A stretch of DNA of 64,000 nucleotides from Zingiber officinale. Taxonomy: Eukaryota; Streptophyta; Magnoliopsida; Zingiberales; Zingiberaceae. The notes below the pieces were generated by a model that was not told where the DNA came from, searched no databases, and worked only from the letters and a program-made list of their open reading frames with translations. The translations under genes and the position numbers were made by a program. The stretch is from assembly GCF_018446385.1 (NCBI RefSeq), contig NC_055996.1, positions 52,560,365 to 52,624,364 of the forward strand. Reading direction: 5' to 3'. Of the stretch, positions 48,351 to 58,469 are shown in pieces. Positions within the stretch are counted from its first letter, which is position 1; each line of letters starts with the position of its first letter.

Positions 48351-48607
48351 ACCTAACATCCCAGTTAGGACTTCCCAGTCAAGTATCCGGTCAACCTTGA
48401 CCTACTTGACTCTTCTTCAATCAATTTCTTATTGTCAAACATCTAAACTCAAACCAAGACTCAGCTTGGTCAACCAGGTCAACCTTGACCTGAGGGATGT
48501 TGCACCAACAACTTCAACTATCTTATGCAGTTGGTCCCAAGGATACACCAGTTGAACTAGTACTCGAAAAGACATACGATGCTAAAGCTGGAATTGGCAT
48601 GCCTGAT

Positions 48608-49262
48608 TAGGGCTGTAAATGAACCAAGCGTTCGTGAACAAGCTTAGTGTTCGTCTTGGTAAGAGCTTGTTTATGTTCGTTCACTATACATAAGATTAAT
48701 TAAACAAATAAGCTTGAACAACTCATTAAGCTAAACAAACAAGCTTGAACACATATGTGTTCAGCTTGTTAACGTTCGTGAACAATGTTTATGAACAATG
48801 TTCGTGAACAATGTTCATGAACCATATTGATTAATAAAACTCTTTTCAATATTCTACATAAATAATAAAATTAAATTAAATTAAATTAAATTAAATTAAA
48901 TAAATAAATTTAAATTATCAATCTTAATAACCAATCAAACAATTAAAAGTTTTAAACAATCAAACAAGCTTGAATTGAGAGTTTGATAACATCTAAACGA
49001 ACCAAGCTCAAACCAAGCTCAAGCCAAGCTCGAACCAAGCTCAAGCCAAGCCTGAATTGAGAGCTTGATAACATCTAAACGAACCAAGCTCAAGCCAAGC
49101 TTCAAACAAGCTCAAGCTCATAAAAAATAAACCAAGCCAAGTTTGAACACTCATTTCAAAAGCTTGGTTCATTTTAAGCTAGGTTCGGCTCGGCTCGGTT
49201 ATCTTATCAAACAAACTTGAACACCCCAAAGCTCGACTCGGCTCGGCTTGTTTACAACCCTA
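48608..49262. mobile_element. hAT-type MITE at the stop codon of the captured uL24 copy (TSD TGCCTGAT)
   Basis: TIRs TAGGGCTGTAAATGAA and, inverted, TAGGGTTGTAAACAAG. The perfect 8-bp duplication TGCCTGAT lies at 48600-48607 and 49263-49270. It is 655 bp, with many 'aaccaagctcaagccaagct' subrepeats and no transposase. The insertion splits codons GAT|CTC TAG and supplies a new in-frame TAG at 48608. Confidence 0.92.
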
Positions 49263-49276
49263 TGCCTGATCTCTAG

Positions 49277-50089
49277 AAGTCCTCGATAAGGGAAAATCAT
49301 TCTCTCATCTGCATTATCATCGAGGAAGTTCAGATCGTGCTTAATTTGGCGACATATGTTTCTTGTTCAAATATGCACCGTGACTTTGATTTGTTTAGGT
49401 TCAACTCTTGCATGATAAATGTCAACGCTATTACTTAATTTTGCTAGCACAGCTGTGCTGTTAGTTAGAATTTCACGACTAAGTGATGCCTATTGAAACA
49501 CTTTCAAGTGTAAACTGAAATCGTGTTGCATTACTTGTTCTCGATGAACACTTGACTATGGTTAATCTCATTGACTATGGTTAATGACTGAGTAATAGAA
49601 TTTCACGCTATTACTACTATTTGAGTTTTTGTAAAACTGAAATTTCCAAGAGATCTATTTTTTATGCCATTTACTCCTGGGAAATGACTTAACTTGCAAT
49701 CATATGCTATTTACCTTAGGAAAAAGATAATGACCCTGTTTCTGTGAAAGGAGAAGAAAAGAGAAGCTAGGAGGGAGGAGAAACCAGAAAAGGCTGCAGT
49801 TTAGAAGATGCACAGGCTGTTTAGAAGATGCACAGGTAGAGAAGACGTGCTCCAACAAAACATGATATTTTGGACTTTGTATATATGTGTGATATATATA
49901 AACTTTTGGCTGTGTAAACTTTTGTGATGTTTGAATGTTGATGTTAGGATGATGATGTTTGGTACTTTAATGAAATTTGCATTGTAAATATTGATTATGT
50001 AGGTTTTTTATCAATGAAATTTGCACTGGATGAAATTTACACTGGATGATGATGTTTTTATTGTCAAAATGTTGTATATTGTACCCATA
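49277..50089 (+). other. 3' flank of the captured copy and 3' module of the CACTA element
   Basis: 49277 to about 49740 looks like captured 3' UTR and intergenic DNA. An exon-like piece from 49753 reads EKKREARREEKPEKAAV then stop (49801-49803), followed by a T/G-rich stretch with 'gatgtttg' repeats and two copies of 'ctgtttagaagatgcacagg'. A similar arrangement occurs at 58196-58330 in the second CACTA element, so this may be a relic of the transposase gene's last exon and 3' UTR (inference). Confidence 0.4.
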
Positions 50090-50497
50090 GACATCAGTTT
50101 AAATATGTCAAACTGTTATCAATGGAGTTAAAAGACAACAGTGACAAACTGATGTTAATTAACATTGTTCGCTAAAAAGACAACGGTTTTTATCCGTTGT
50201 CAAACCGATGTCATTGGCAAAAAAGACAACGGTTTTTAGCCGTTGTCATATACAGTTCAAAACTGTTGTTGAAGAGCCTACGCATACGCTCAAAGACAAC
50301 GGTGAAAAACTGTTGTCTTTGAAGGAAAAGACAACAGTTTTTCACCGTTGTAAAAATGTTGTCTTTGTCTTCAAAGACAACGGTTAAAAACTGTTGTCTT
50401 TGGGCACCCCTTTTAACAACACGGCCTTTAACAACAGTTCAAAATGGGCTACGACAACGGTGAAAACCCGTTGTTGTAAGTCTTTTTTCTTGTAGCG
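50090..50497. repeat. Right subterminal palindrome array of the CACTA element
   Basis: Eight or more copies of 'agacaacggt(t)ttt.. ccgttgtc' motifs in both orientations end in TTTTTTCTTGTAGCG. They match the left array, with a common A/G change (CAACAG versus CAACGG). Confidence 0.88.
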
Positions 50498-50500
50498 CGC

Positions 50501-52650
50501 GCAAAGGTGTTATGTGGATATAGTAAATATTGGAGCGTACCAGGCTCAAAAAATCTAGGACAGAGGGATGCACGCCATCCAGGAGGAACCTCTGCCTATG
50601 CCCGAAGAGCCAATCCAATAGCAGGAAGTGTAGCTACACCTCAACATGTCTAAAAGCATTACAAAAATAGCAGCCGGCCTGCCACTTGAAACTAAGAAGA
50701 GTCTGGTGGACTGCTTAGTATGGAACTGGGATGTCTTCACTTGGTCTCTTAAGGAGTTGATATGAGTGGCCCCAGCAGTGGCAGAACACAAGCTCCACCT
50801 TATGCCTGATTCCTGACAGAGGAATAGAGACTTTTTGGCCAACCAAAATAAAATCATCCAATCGGAAATGGACCAGCTCCTTGAAGTAGGACATGTTTGG
50901 CAGGTGCAGTTCTCCTCTTAGCTCGCCAATGTCGTCCTAGTGGCCAAGTCTTAATAAGGGGCGAGTCTGCTTCAACTTTCACAATCTCAATAAGGCAAGT
51001 CCCAAAGACTGCTATTCGCTCCCCTGGATCGACCAGAAGGTAGACTCTACTTTGGGGTACGAACTAATCTGCATGTTAGACACTTATTAGGGATACCATC
51101 AGATCCTCCTCGCCCCTGGAGGACTAGGAGAAGGTTAGTTTCATCATCGTGGATGATACTTTATATTATACAATTATGTCGTCTAGACTAAGAAATATAG
51201 GGTAGATATATCAACGGATGATAGACAAGATCTTTTGGAAGAAGATTGGGAGGAATGTCAAAGTCTACGTAGACAACATCCTTATCAAGTCAGGCCGAGA
51301 GATATATCTTATATAGATGTTGAAGAAATGTGTGGTACCCTACGACAGTATAAGTTAAAGATAAACCCCTTGAAATGCATGTTTGGAGCTAAGGGGAAAA
51401 TTTCTGGGATATCTGATCACCGAGCAGGGAATTGAAGCCGCCAACACAGAAAATTAAAGGTGCAGGTGCTTCGGGATATACAAGCTCCACAGAATCTCAA
51501 AGAGGCCTAGAAGTCGATGGATCAGATCACGACGCTATTAAGATTCATATCCCAATCGACTGACCAAGCTCTCCCATTTTTCAAAGTACTCTGCCAGACA
51601 ATAAAGTTTCGGTGTTATGAGGAGTGCAACAAGGCCTTTAAGGAGCTGAAGTTGTACTTGGAAGCCCTGTCTTCCTTCTTTAAGTCTATTGCAAGAGAAC
51701 CACTTTGGTTATACTTATCTGCTATCCAGGAGACCGTAGGGTGGTTTTGGTCAAAGAACATGATAATATACAATGACCAGTGTATTTCTTTAGTCATCTA
51801 TTGAAAGGGAGCCGAGTCCCGTTATACCGTGCTCGAAAAGTTGGCCTACGCTTTGGTCCTCACTGTTCGCCGCTTGTGACCTTATTTCATGGCACACTCA
51901 ATAATGGTTCTCACCAATAGCTCATTCGAAAGAGTCCTCACCAACCTTGACGCAGCTGGCCGACTCATTAAATGGACTATCAAGCTGAGCAAATATGATA
52001 TACACTATTAGCCTCAGACAACCATTAAGGCCAAAGCTTTGGCAAATTTCTTAACCGAGGTTCATCAGCCTTAGTCCGAAGAAACATGGAAAATTTATAT
52101 TGACAGGTCTTCCACTCGTTCCACTCGACAAGGAAGTGGTGTAGGTGTCCTCCTTATATCCCCACGACATTATGCAGTTATTCATCCGGTTGAACTTCCG
52201 AGCTTCTAATAATGAGGTCGAATACAAAGCCTTACCAGCCGAGTTACAAGCAGTTAGCCACGTAGGAGCCACCCGAGTAATTATCCACTCTGACTCTCAA
52301 CTTGTGGCTCAGCAAGTGATGGGCATCTTCAAAGTTAATAGAGAAAGAATTGATTATATTCTTTAGAAAATCCATCAGGGTTATTGTGGTAACCATGTTG
52401 GAGGGAGAATGTTGGCTTGCAAGGTGTTAATAGTTGAGTATTTCTAGGCCACTCTATAGGCAGATGCCAGCCGGTTGGTAGCTACTTGAATTTCTTGTCA
52501 AAAACATCAAAATATACATCACCGACCAACCGAGCCTTTGAAGACATCGATAGTTTCTTGCCTCTTCGACCAATGGGGGATATATATTGTTAGTTTATTT
52601 CCCCATCACCCTGGCCTAGAAGTAATTCCTACTCGTAGCCATGGATTATT
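50501..52650 (+). pseudogene. Decayed reverse transcriptase, RNase H and integrase of gypsy element G2
   Basis: RT pieces: CFNFHNLNKASPKDCYSLPW (about 50970), ELICMLDTY then TAG then GYHQILLAP (51066-51118). RNase H pieces: WKIYIDRSSTRS (52090) and NEVEYKALPAELQAVSHVGA followed by RVIIHSDSQLVAQQVMG (52208-52322). Integrase: CQKHQNIHH (52497-52523) and FDQWGIYIV (about 52567-52593). Pol order RT, RNase H, integrase defines Ty3/gypsy. Many stops and frameshifts break it. Its 5' part is at 42340-44205. The 3' end is missing; family E LTR sequence begins at about 52655. Confidence 0.85.
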
Positions 52651-52654
52651 TCTA

Positions 52655-52992
52655 TTGGCACAGCGGGGCTGACAAAAGGGGGTGAATTGTCTATGTGAAA
52701 ACCAAACAAGTCTTTCCTAATATTTCGACTTGGATTAGTAGCAGTAGCACAATTATAATAAAAATAAATGAACAACTTTAAAAGAAAAGAGACAAAAGAG
52801 TTATTTGATTATAACCAAGGTAGTTGTTAATCCAAAGCAAATACAAGTACTAAATAAGTCTTTTTCGGTGAAGGCGGAGAAGCTTCTTACACTTGTTGAA
52901 CACTCAGAAAGTTATTAGTAAATAAATACTAGAGTTGATTATTCTTTCGTAGGTCCAAGGGTCTTTTTATAGTCCTTGAAAAAAGTTATCCG
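52655..52992 (-). mobile_element. Truncated family E-like LTR
   Basis: On the minus strand it holds a TATAAAAAGACC box (near 52965), 'gcctt.accgaaaaagac' and an end GCCCCGCTGTGCCA. It corresponds to the 3' part of the plus-strand LTR at 52993-53843 but lacks the U3. The two lie head to head. Confidence 0.6.
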
Positions 52993-53843
52993 TGTTGGAA
53001 CCCGTTGTTATTTTGGTGTGATCAACCAAGTTAAGTTAGGTTCTGTATTGTTTTGATCCATGTGTCTAAGTGTGCAGGAGCTTAGGAGCACAGAAAATCG
53101 AGCGAAAGACGCAGCTAGCGAGAATGATGGCATGGGAAGGGAGCCGACGGGCTCGGTGCATCCGAGGGATGAGGTGTTGTAGAAGAGTACACCGGTGGAC
53201 GAGAAGAATGTACGCAATGTTCGAGGAATGAGAATCCAGAGTGGAAGTCTACTCGAGGAGAAGCCAAAAATTGGGTTCGAGTAAGCCCTATTTCGGTTGG
53301 CCGCAATCACCCAGGTGATCGGAGCAGCAGAAGAGTGTATGGAGGCTATACTTGCTGCTAGAGGCGCCTTCAAAAGACATTGAAGGCGCCTCCGAGGTGC
53401 CCACGCTCCTTCTATGGGCGTGGAAGGCGCCCTCCATGAGTATGGAAGGCGCCCTCCACTACGCCTTGCTGGAGGCACCCTCCAACCCCTTTAGAGGCAT
53501 CCTCAATGTATGGATAAGATTTCCAGGAGGTATAAAAAGGCTCTTGGAGCTAAGAAATAGAACAACAACTGTTGTAATCACTTTCCTAGTCTTTTCTGAG
53601 CTTTCATTGTGTGTAAAAGACTTCTCTACTTTCAGAGAAGGAGATTCTTAGTGAGATTTGCAACCGCCTTGGATTAACAACCGCCTAGGTTGTAACTAAG
53701 TAAATAGTGCCCTTTTACTTATTTTTTAAGTTGTCATTTCAGTTTATAATTGCCTCACTAATCTCAGTCCAAGGATAGAGGAAGGGTGTATTTTTCTGTT
53801 TCAAGCGATTCAACCCTCACTTGCCGGCCCCGCTACGCCAACA
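52993..53843 (+). mobile_element. Family E LTR with following primer site
   Basis: TGTTGGAACCCG to CGCTACGCCAACA, 851 bp. A cluster of GGCGCC palindromes (53363-53453) precedes TATAAAAAG at 53531. A tRNA-Met PBS TGGTATCAGAGC follows at 53846. Only about 70 bp of internal sequence remain before unrelated repeats start near 53925, so the rest of the element is gone. Confidence 0.8.
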
Positions 53844-53845
53844 AG

Positions 53846-53857
53846 TGGTATCAGAGC
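53846..53857 (+). other. Primer binding site of the family E LTR element
   Basis: TGGTATCAGAGC lies two bases after the LTR end. Confidence 0.85.
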
Positions 53858-53924
53858 ACAACCGCTTCAGAAGGACTAGCTGCCGACTGAAGCATCAAGA
53901 TCAAGACAAATTTTAGTATTTTTA

Positions 53925-56080
53925 TTATTAGGGGATTTATAGGAACTCATAGGAACTGATTTTATATCATTTCGAGCTCTCTAGGTACCTTAACCGGCCT
54001 TGAAATTTTTAAATTTATAAATAAAATAAATGTCAAATCTGCGATAAATTTTGAAATTCGTCATAGAATCTGCAACAAATTTAAAATTCATCACAGATCT
54101 ACAACGAATTTTAGTATTCATCGTAGATTATATGGCGAATTTCAAAATTCATCGTAGATTGTAAATATTTTTTTAAAAAATAAACTTTTCGAAGCTGATT
54201 CAGATACCTAGAGAGCTCGAAATGATATGAAACCAGTTCGTATGAGTTTTTATAAATCCCCTGATCATAAAAATACTCTCAAATGTATATTTTACTTAAT
54301 ATATTGAGATCATTAATTTTATGAAGGAGAATAACATATTTTGGACACCTTTATGGTAAAAAAAATCAACGGTTGGTAAAATTAGTGGATGAGGATATTT
54401 GTAAAATCAGTGAATCTATAGAAACTAGTTTCATCTAATTCCAAGTACTCTAAGTACCTCAACCAGCCTCGAAAAGTTCGAAGTTATAAATAAAATAAAT
54501 GTCAAATCTATGACGAATTTCAAAATTCATCGTAGATCTGTAACAAATTTTTATATTCGTCGCAGATTCTGTGACGAATTTCAAAATTCGTCGCAGATTG
54601 TAAATATTTTTATTTTAAAAAATAAAATTTCCGAAGCCAGTTGAGGTATCTAGAGAACTCGGAATGACATAAAACCAGTTCCTATGGGGTTCTATAAATC
54701 CCTTGATCATAAAAATGCCCTAAAATGTATATTTTACTTAATATATTGAGATAATTACTTTTATGAAGGTGAATAATATTTTTCAGACATATTCATGGTA
54801 AAAAAAATCACCGGTTGGATAAAATTAATGGTTGAGGACATTTATAAAATCAGTGGATTTATAGGAACTAATTTTATCTCATTTTGAGCTCTCTAGGTAC
54901 CTCAGCCAGTTTCGGAAAGTTTAAATTTATAAATAAAAAATGTCAAATCTGCGATGAATTTTGAAATTCATCGTAGATTCTGCAACGAATTTCAAAATTC
55001 ATTATAAATTGTAAATATTTTTTTTTAAAAAAAATATACTTCTGAAGCCGATTGAGATACCTAGAGAGCTCGAAATGATATAAAATCTGTTCCTATGGGT
55101 TCCTATAAATCTCTTGATAATAAAAATACCCATAAAAAATAATTTGACCACCTATATTTTTTCTTAATTTTCTAAATTAATTACGTGCATGTAAGACATT
55201 GTTAAATTTTATATAAAGTTGTAGTTTAATAAGTCGTACTTTTTTTGAAATATCTTAAGATAGTCGAGGAATAATATGAAATAAGTTCCTATGGGTTCCT
55301 ATAAATCTCCTGACCATAAAAATGCCCTGAATATTTTACCCAATATATTGAGATCATTGATTTTATGAAGGTGAATAATATTTTTCGAACACCTTCACTG
55401 TAAAAAAATCATCGATTGAATAAAATTTATAGTTGAGGACATTTAAAATCAGTGGATTTATAAGAACCCGTAGAAACTGATTTCATCGCATTTTGATCTC
55501 TTTCAATCGACCTCGGAAATTTTAATTTTATAAATAAAAAAATATCAAATCTGCAACGAATTTTTAAATTCATCGCAAATTGTAATTTTTTTTAAAAGAT
55601 AAATTTTCCAAAGCCAGTTGAGGTATCTAGAGATCTCAGAATAATATAAAACCAGCTTCTATGGGTTCCTATAAATCCGCTAATCATAAAAGTGCCCTCA
55701 AATGTATATTTTACCCAATATATTGAAATTATTGATTTTATGAAGGTGAATAACATTTTTTGAACACTTTCACAGTAAAAAAAAAATCACTGGTTAGGTA
55801 AAATTAGTAGTTGAGGACATTTATAGAAATAATGGATTTATAGGAACTCATATTAACTAGTTTCATTTCATTTTGAGCTCTCTAGGTACCTCAATCGCTT
55901 TAGAAAATTCAAATTTATAAATAAAAAAGATGTTAAATCTGTGACGAATTTTGATATTTTTCGTAGATTCTGCAATAAATTCCAAAATTCATCTCAAATT
56001 GTAAATATTTTTTTTAAAACAATAAAATTTCATGATGAATTTTTGGATTTGTGCAACTAATTTACTTTGTTGCAAAAAAA
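53925..56080. repeat. Five tandem hairpin units on the left side of the second CACTA element
   Basis: Each unit of roughly 360-590 bp starts 'ggatttataggaactcatag' ... 'gagctctctaggtacct' and closes with its inverse, 'gatacctagagagctcgaaa' ... 'tataaatcccctgatcataa'. Centres contain 'aaattcgtcgcagattctg'. Starts are near 53933, 54410, 54850, 55450 and 55835; the last is cut off. The whole unit can fold as one stem of 250-350 bp. Confidence 0.8.
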
Positions 56081-56349
56081 AGTTTTTAATCCACTTGATA
56101 CCCTTTCCCCTTTGCCCTAATTTTCCTTGGAGGAGGCCGCGCGTGTAGGAGATTTCGTTGTCATGATTTCCGACAAGGTAAGGTCTTCACCTCTCTCTTC
56201 CAACTCCGACGAGTCTCCCGACACTCGGCCGACGGCAACTGCCACTGGTCGACCGCGGGAACATGCGGCTGGCCCTGGCGAGGGAGGAGTCTGAAGCACA
56301 AGAGGGATTGCTCCTGGCGAGGGACATCCGGTGATGATGTTGAGCGGAA
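56081..56349 (+). other. GC-rich possible first exon ahead of the ASPM fragment
   Basis: 'ccctttgccctaattttcct' followed by ATG 56164 and a good donor-like AAGGTAAGG near 56174, then a CG-rich stretch. This could be a captured 5' region of another gene or of the ASPM gene. No product is recognised. Confidence 0.35.
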
Positions 56350-57836
56350 GGCATCAGTTATGGTATCATCGTTAAAATCATCGTTGAAGGAAGTGTGTAG
56401 CCTAGAAGGCTTGATGGAGAGAATGGAGCTCTATATGAGCGAAAAAGTTGCAAGGAGGCCCTCATTAGGATGAGTCAAGTTTGCAAGGTTAGCAGCAGCT
56501 GAAACCTTTCAACTTACTCATTGCATTCACATTTTACTGTTTATTGAACTTTGTGTAATGCTCAATTTATCCTAACATGTTGTGGCTTCCCGATTAGTTT
56601 CTCAAAGACCAACAGATTGTTTGCTTGATGAATAATTATCAGTTGCAGTCCTTGTCCTTTGTACTGTGCCTTGGCTGGAACGTTATGGAAGAAATTGTAA
56701 TGGTTATTTAATTTAATCTTGATGTAATCATTGTATGTAAAGTTTGTAGCTTAGTTAATATATCATACGTACTTCTTCACGGACTAAAACATCATCAGTG
56801 TGTTTCTTTTGAAGTTTGCTGGTGATTCTTATATGTTAAAGAAATTGTTATTGCTAAAGACAGATTTCTCATTTCATATTTCATATTTCATTATTTAGAG
56901 CATAGATGAAGGAAGACTGAAAATGAAAGCAAGCTGCCCAATTGTAACCGATCTCAGGTTGAAGGAAAATGCAATTAGAACTTAATGAGCTATAATCCAA
57001 TGTGGCTCTGTGTTGGATTGCATATAATATTTGGCGATTACTCTTTTCTTTCTAATGAAGAAGGAAAATCAGATGAAGAGTTTGTATTTCTCGAGATGGT
57101 AATAGAAACACAATTCTTTTCTCAAGTGGAACTTGCAAGATCTTTTGCATATAATAAGTTGGTTGAGGGCATGCATAAGACAGGTTATCATGAAGCTTTG
57201 GGAAGTGTGATCTTGAAGAGATTTTTGTTGCTTGTCGTTTCACTTGACAAAGTTAAGTCTGAGTGCACTCTTCCTACAAAATATGGGATTGATAGTATTG
57301 ATGGTGGTTCTCCTCTTTTGTTTTTTCTTCATTCCCATTTAAAATCAAGTTAGCAAGTTATCCATGATAGGTTTCTGAAATAGAAAGAGCAGATATCACT
57401 AATCATTATTGTCTATTAAGTTAATGTAGAGAGATGTTTATTCTTATTTCTTCATTGCTCTGATTGTTCTTTCTTTTTTTTTTTTGAAAATTTTCAGAGT
57501 TTCTATCAAAAATAATGCATGGGGAAGGAAATCTTCTAGTACATCTTCTCACTCTGGGTTACAAAGTGAATCACCAGCAAGTAATATGGTTTCATGTTCA
57601 TCCAATTTTATAGCCATCTTTTGAAAATGCTTTCAGCTACTTTTTGTTATGCAGTTCCATTTTTTGTTTACGCTTCTCATTTGTGTGCTTTGTATGTTTA
57701 ACAAACATCTCTTTACTAACAGAATCCAATTTCAGAATATGAGTTTAATGTGAAAGATTTATCTGAAGAAATTCAGGATGGTGTAGTGCTTTCTAGGGCT
57801 ATTCAAGTATTGCAAAATGATGCATCTATACTATAA
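56350..57836 (+). pseudogene. ASPM: Captured exons of a plant ASPM (abnormal spindle) gene
   Basis: The first exon is about 56350-56487 (SLEGLMERMELYMS, then after a frame slip CKEALIRMSQVCK). The second runs from 56899 to about 57380 (DEGRLKMKASCPIVTDLRLK, then after a 1-bp loss MSYNPMWLCVGLHIIFGDYS, FLEMVIETQFFSQVELARSF, KYGIDSIDGGSPLLFF). The third is 57498-57580 (FLSKIMHGEGNLLVHLLTLG). The last is 57723-57836 (EYEFNVKDLSEEIQDGVVLS, then RAIQVLQNDASIL and stop). This matches the N-terminal ASH-to-calponin-homology stretch of plant ASPM, a microtubule minus-end/spindle protein. An in-frame TAG at 57351 and two frame slips show it is dead. IQ repeats are absent. Confidence 0.8.
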
Positions 57837-58469
57837 GTAAGACTCTTCATATTAGTAACTTGTTAACAGATATTTTCGTGCTTCAAGTGTTCAACTAAAA
57901 TCCTTTGTGATTGACTTCAACAAAAATTAATGGTTTCTCCAAACACAAGTAAAAAGAAGTTGCAGATGGTGGTGTAAATCTTGTTGTATGAATATTATTT
58001 ATCTCATAATTAGTAGTTTTGAAGATTAATTATTTGATTATGAATATTTCTTTTTTTTTGTTAATACTGTTAATTTGTTTGAAAGTTAGATGCAATGAAA
58101 ATTAATGTCGGAGTAAGTAAAAATTATTTTTTGTGTTCATATGTAGTAAGTTATTTCTTGTGATCATTGGTATTGTTTATATTTTTATTTTGATGCAGGA
58201 AAAAAAGGATATTGGAAGGAGATAGAGAAGATTTAGTGATGTTTGGATATTTGTTGATGTATGGATAGTTTAGAACTTCTTATGTTGTTTGGATTTTATG
58301 GATATTTTGTGATGTTTGGATTTGATGTGTAAATTGTAATTTGATTTAATGTATAATTTTATTTTGTTAGATATGAAATGTTATATACGATGTGTATGAA
58401 TTTGGTGCATAATTTGATAGATATTTTTGTATTAACCAGATTAAATGCAGAAATTAATTAATTCTGGCT
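57837..58469 (+). other. AT-rich 3' module of the second CACTA element
   Basis: No gene. An intron-acceptor-like TTGATGCAG at 58190-58198 is followed by a short frame and stop, then 'gatgtttgga' repeats, resembling 49740-49960 in the first CACTA element. Confidence 0.4.

Larger units (their letters stand above)
47021..48510 (-). mobile_element. D-family solo LTR (TSD ACTTC)
   Basis: 1490 bp, with TGTTAGGACC at the left end and TGCACCAACA at the right. The duplication ACTTC lies at 47016-47020 and 48511-48515. Orientation is minus, by likeness to the element C LTR: minus-strand order is start TGTTGGTGCAAC, then 'cctggtgagtgaagccagg' tandem units (48117-48350), the GATCGATC palindrome cluster (47525-47790), a CAATAAAG core (about 47518), then a poly-C tract (12 C) and TCTAGCTACTTTTGGTCCTAACA at the end. 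Frames rich in 'SIDRSID' are palindrome translations. Confidence 0.92.
46765..48530 (+). other. Intron 4 of the captured uL24 copy, expanded by a solo LTR
   Basis: The donor is GTACAT after 46764 and the acceptor TTATGCAG ends at 48530. Without the insertion it would be about 270 bp. Confidence 0.75.
45334..49276 (+). pseudogene. RPL24: Captured copy of a mitochondrial large-subunit ribosomal protein uL24 (L24) gene
   Basis: Exons are 45334-45393 (MGWKAAEKLFRHWKILRGDN), 45477 to about 45570 (VMIIRGKDKGETGIIKRIIR, KOW motif), 46432-46535 (VKKHIKQGQGHEGGIFSIET to DPVTG), 46628-46764 (KPCKTRYKYLEDG to KPRPSF) and 48531-48607 plus 49271-49276 (VGPKDTPVELVLEKTYDAKA to GMPD/L). The order and length (about 155 residues) match the plant KOW-domain L24 of mitochondrial ribosomes, which helps assemble the large subunit. 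It is broken by a 2-bp loss after SQN in exon 2 (about 45547), which puts a stop soon after, and exon 2 lacks an obvious GT donor. Introns are kept, so capture was at DNA level. The parent gene must lie elsewhere. Confidence 0.88.
44206..50497. mobile_element. Non-autonomous CACTA element with a captured host gene (TSD CGC)
   Basis: The left end is CACTACAAGAAATTTTAG and the right end, inverted, is CGCTACAAGAAAAAAGAC. The 3-bp duplication CGC lies at 44203-44205 and 50498-50500. Subterminal arrays of GACAACAGTTTT..AAAACTGTTGTC palindromes are present at both ends. It sits between protease and RT of gypsy element G2, whose pol resumes at 50501. No TNPD/TNP2 transposase is seen. The cargo is a five-exon mitochondrial uL24 gene copy, later hit by a solo LTR and a hAT MITE. 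Without those insertions it is about 4.1 kb. Confidence 0.9.
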
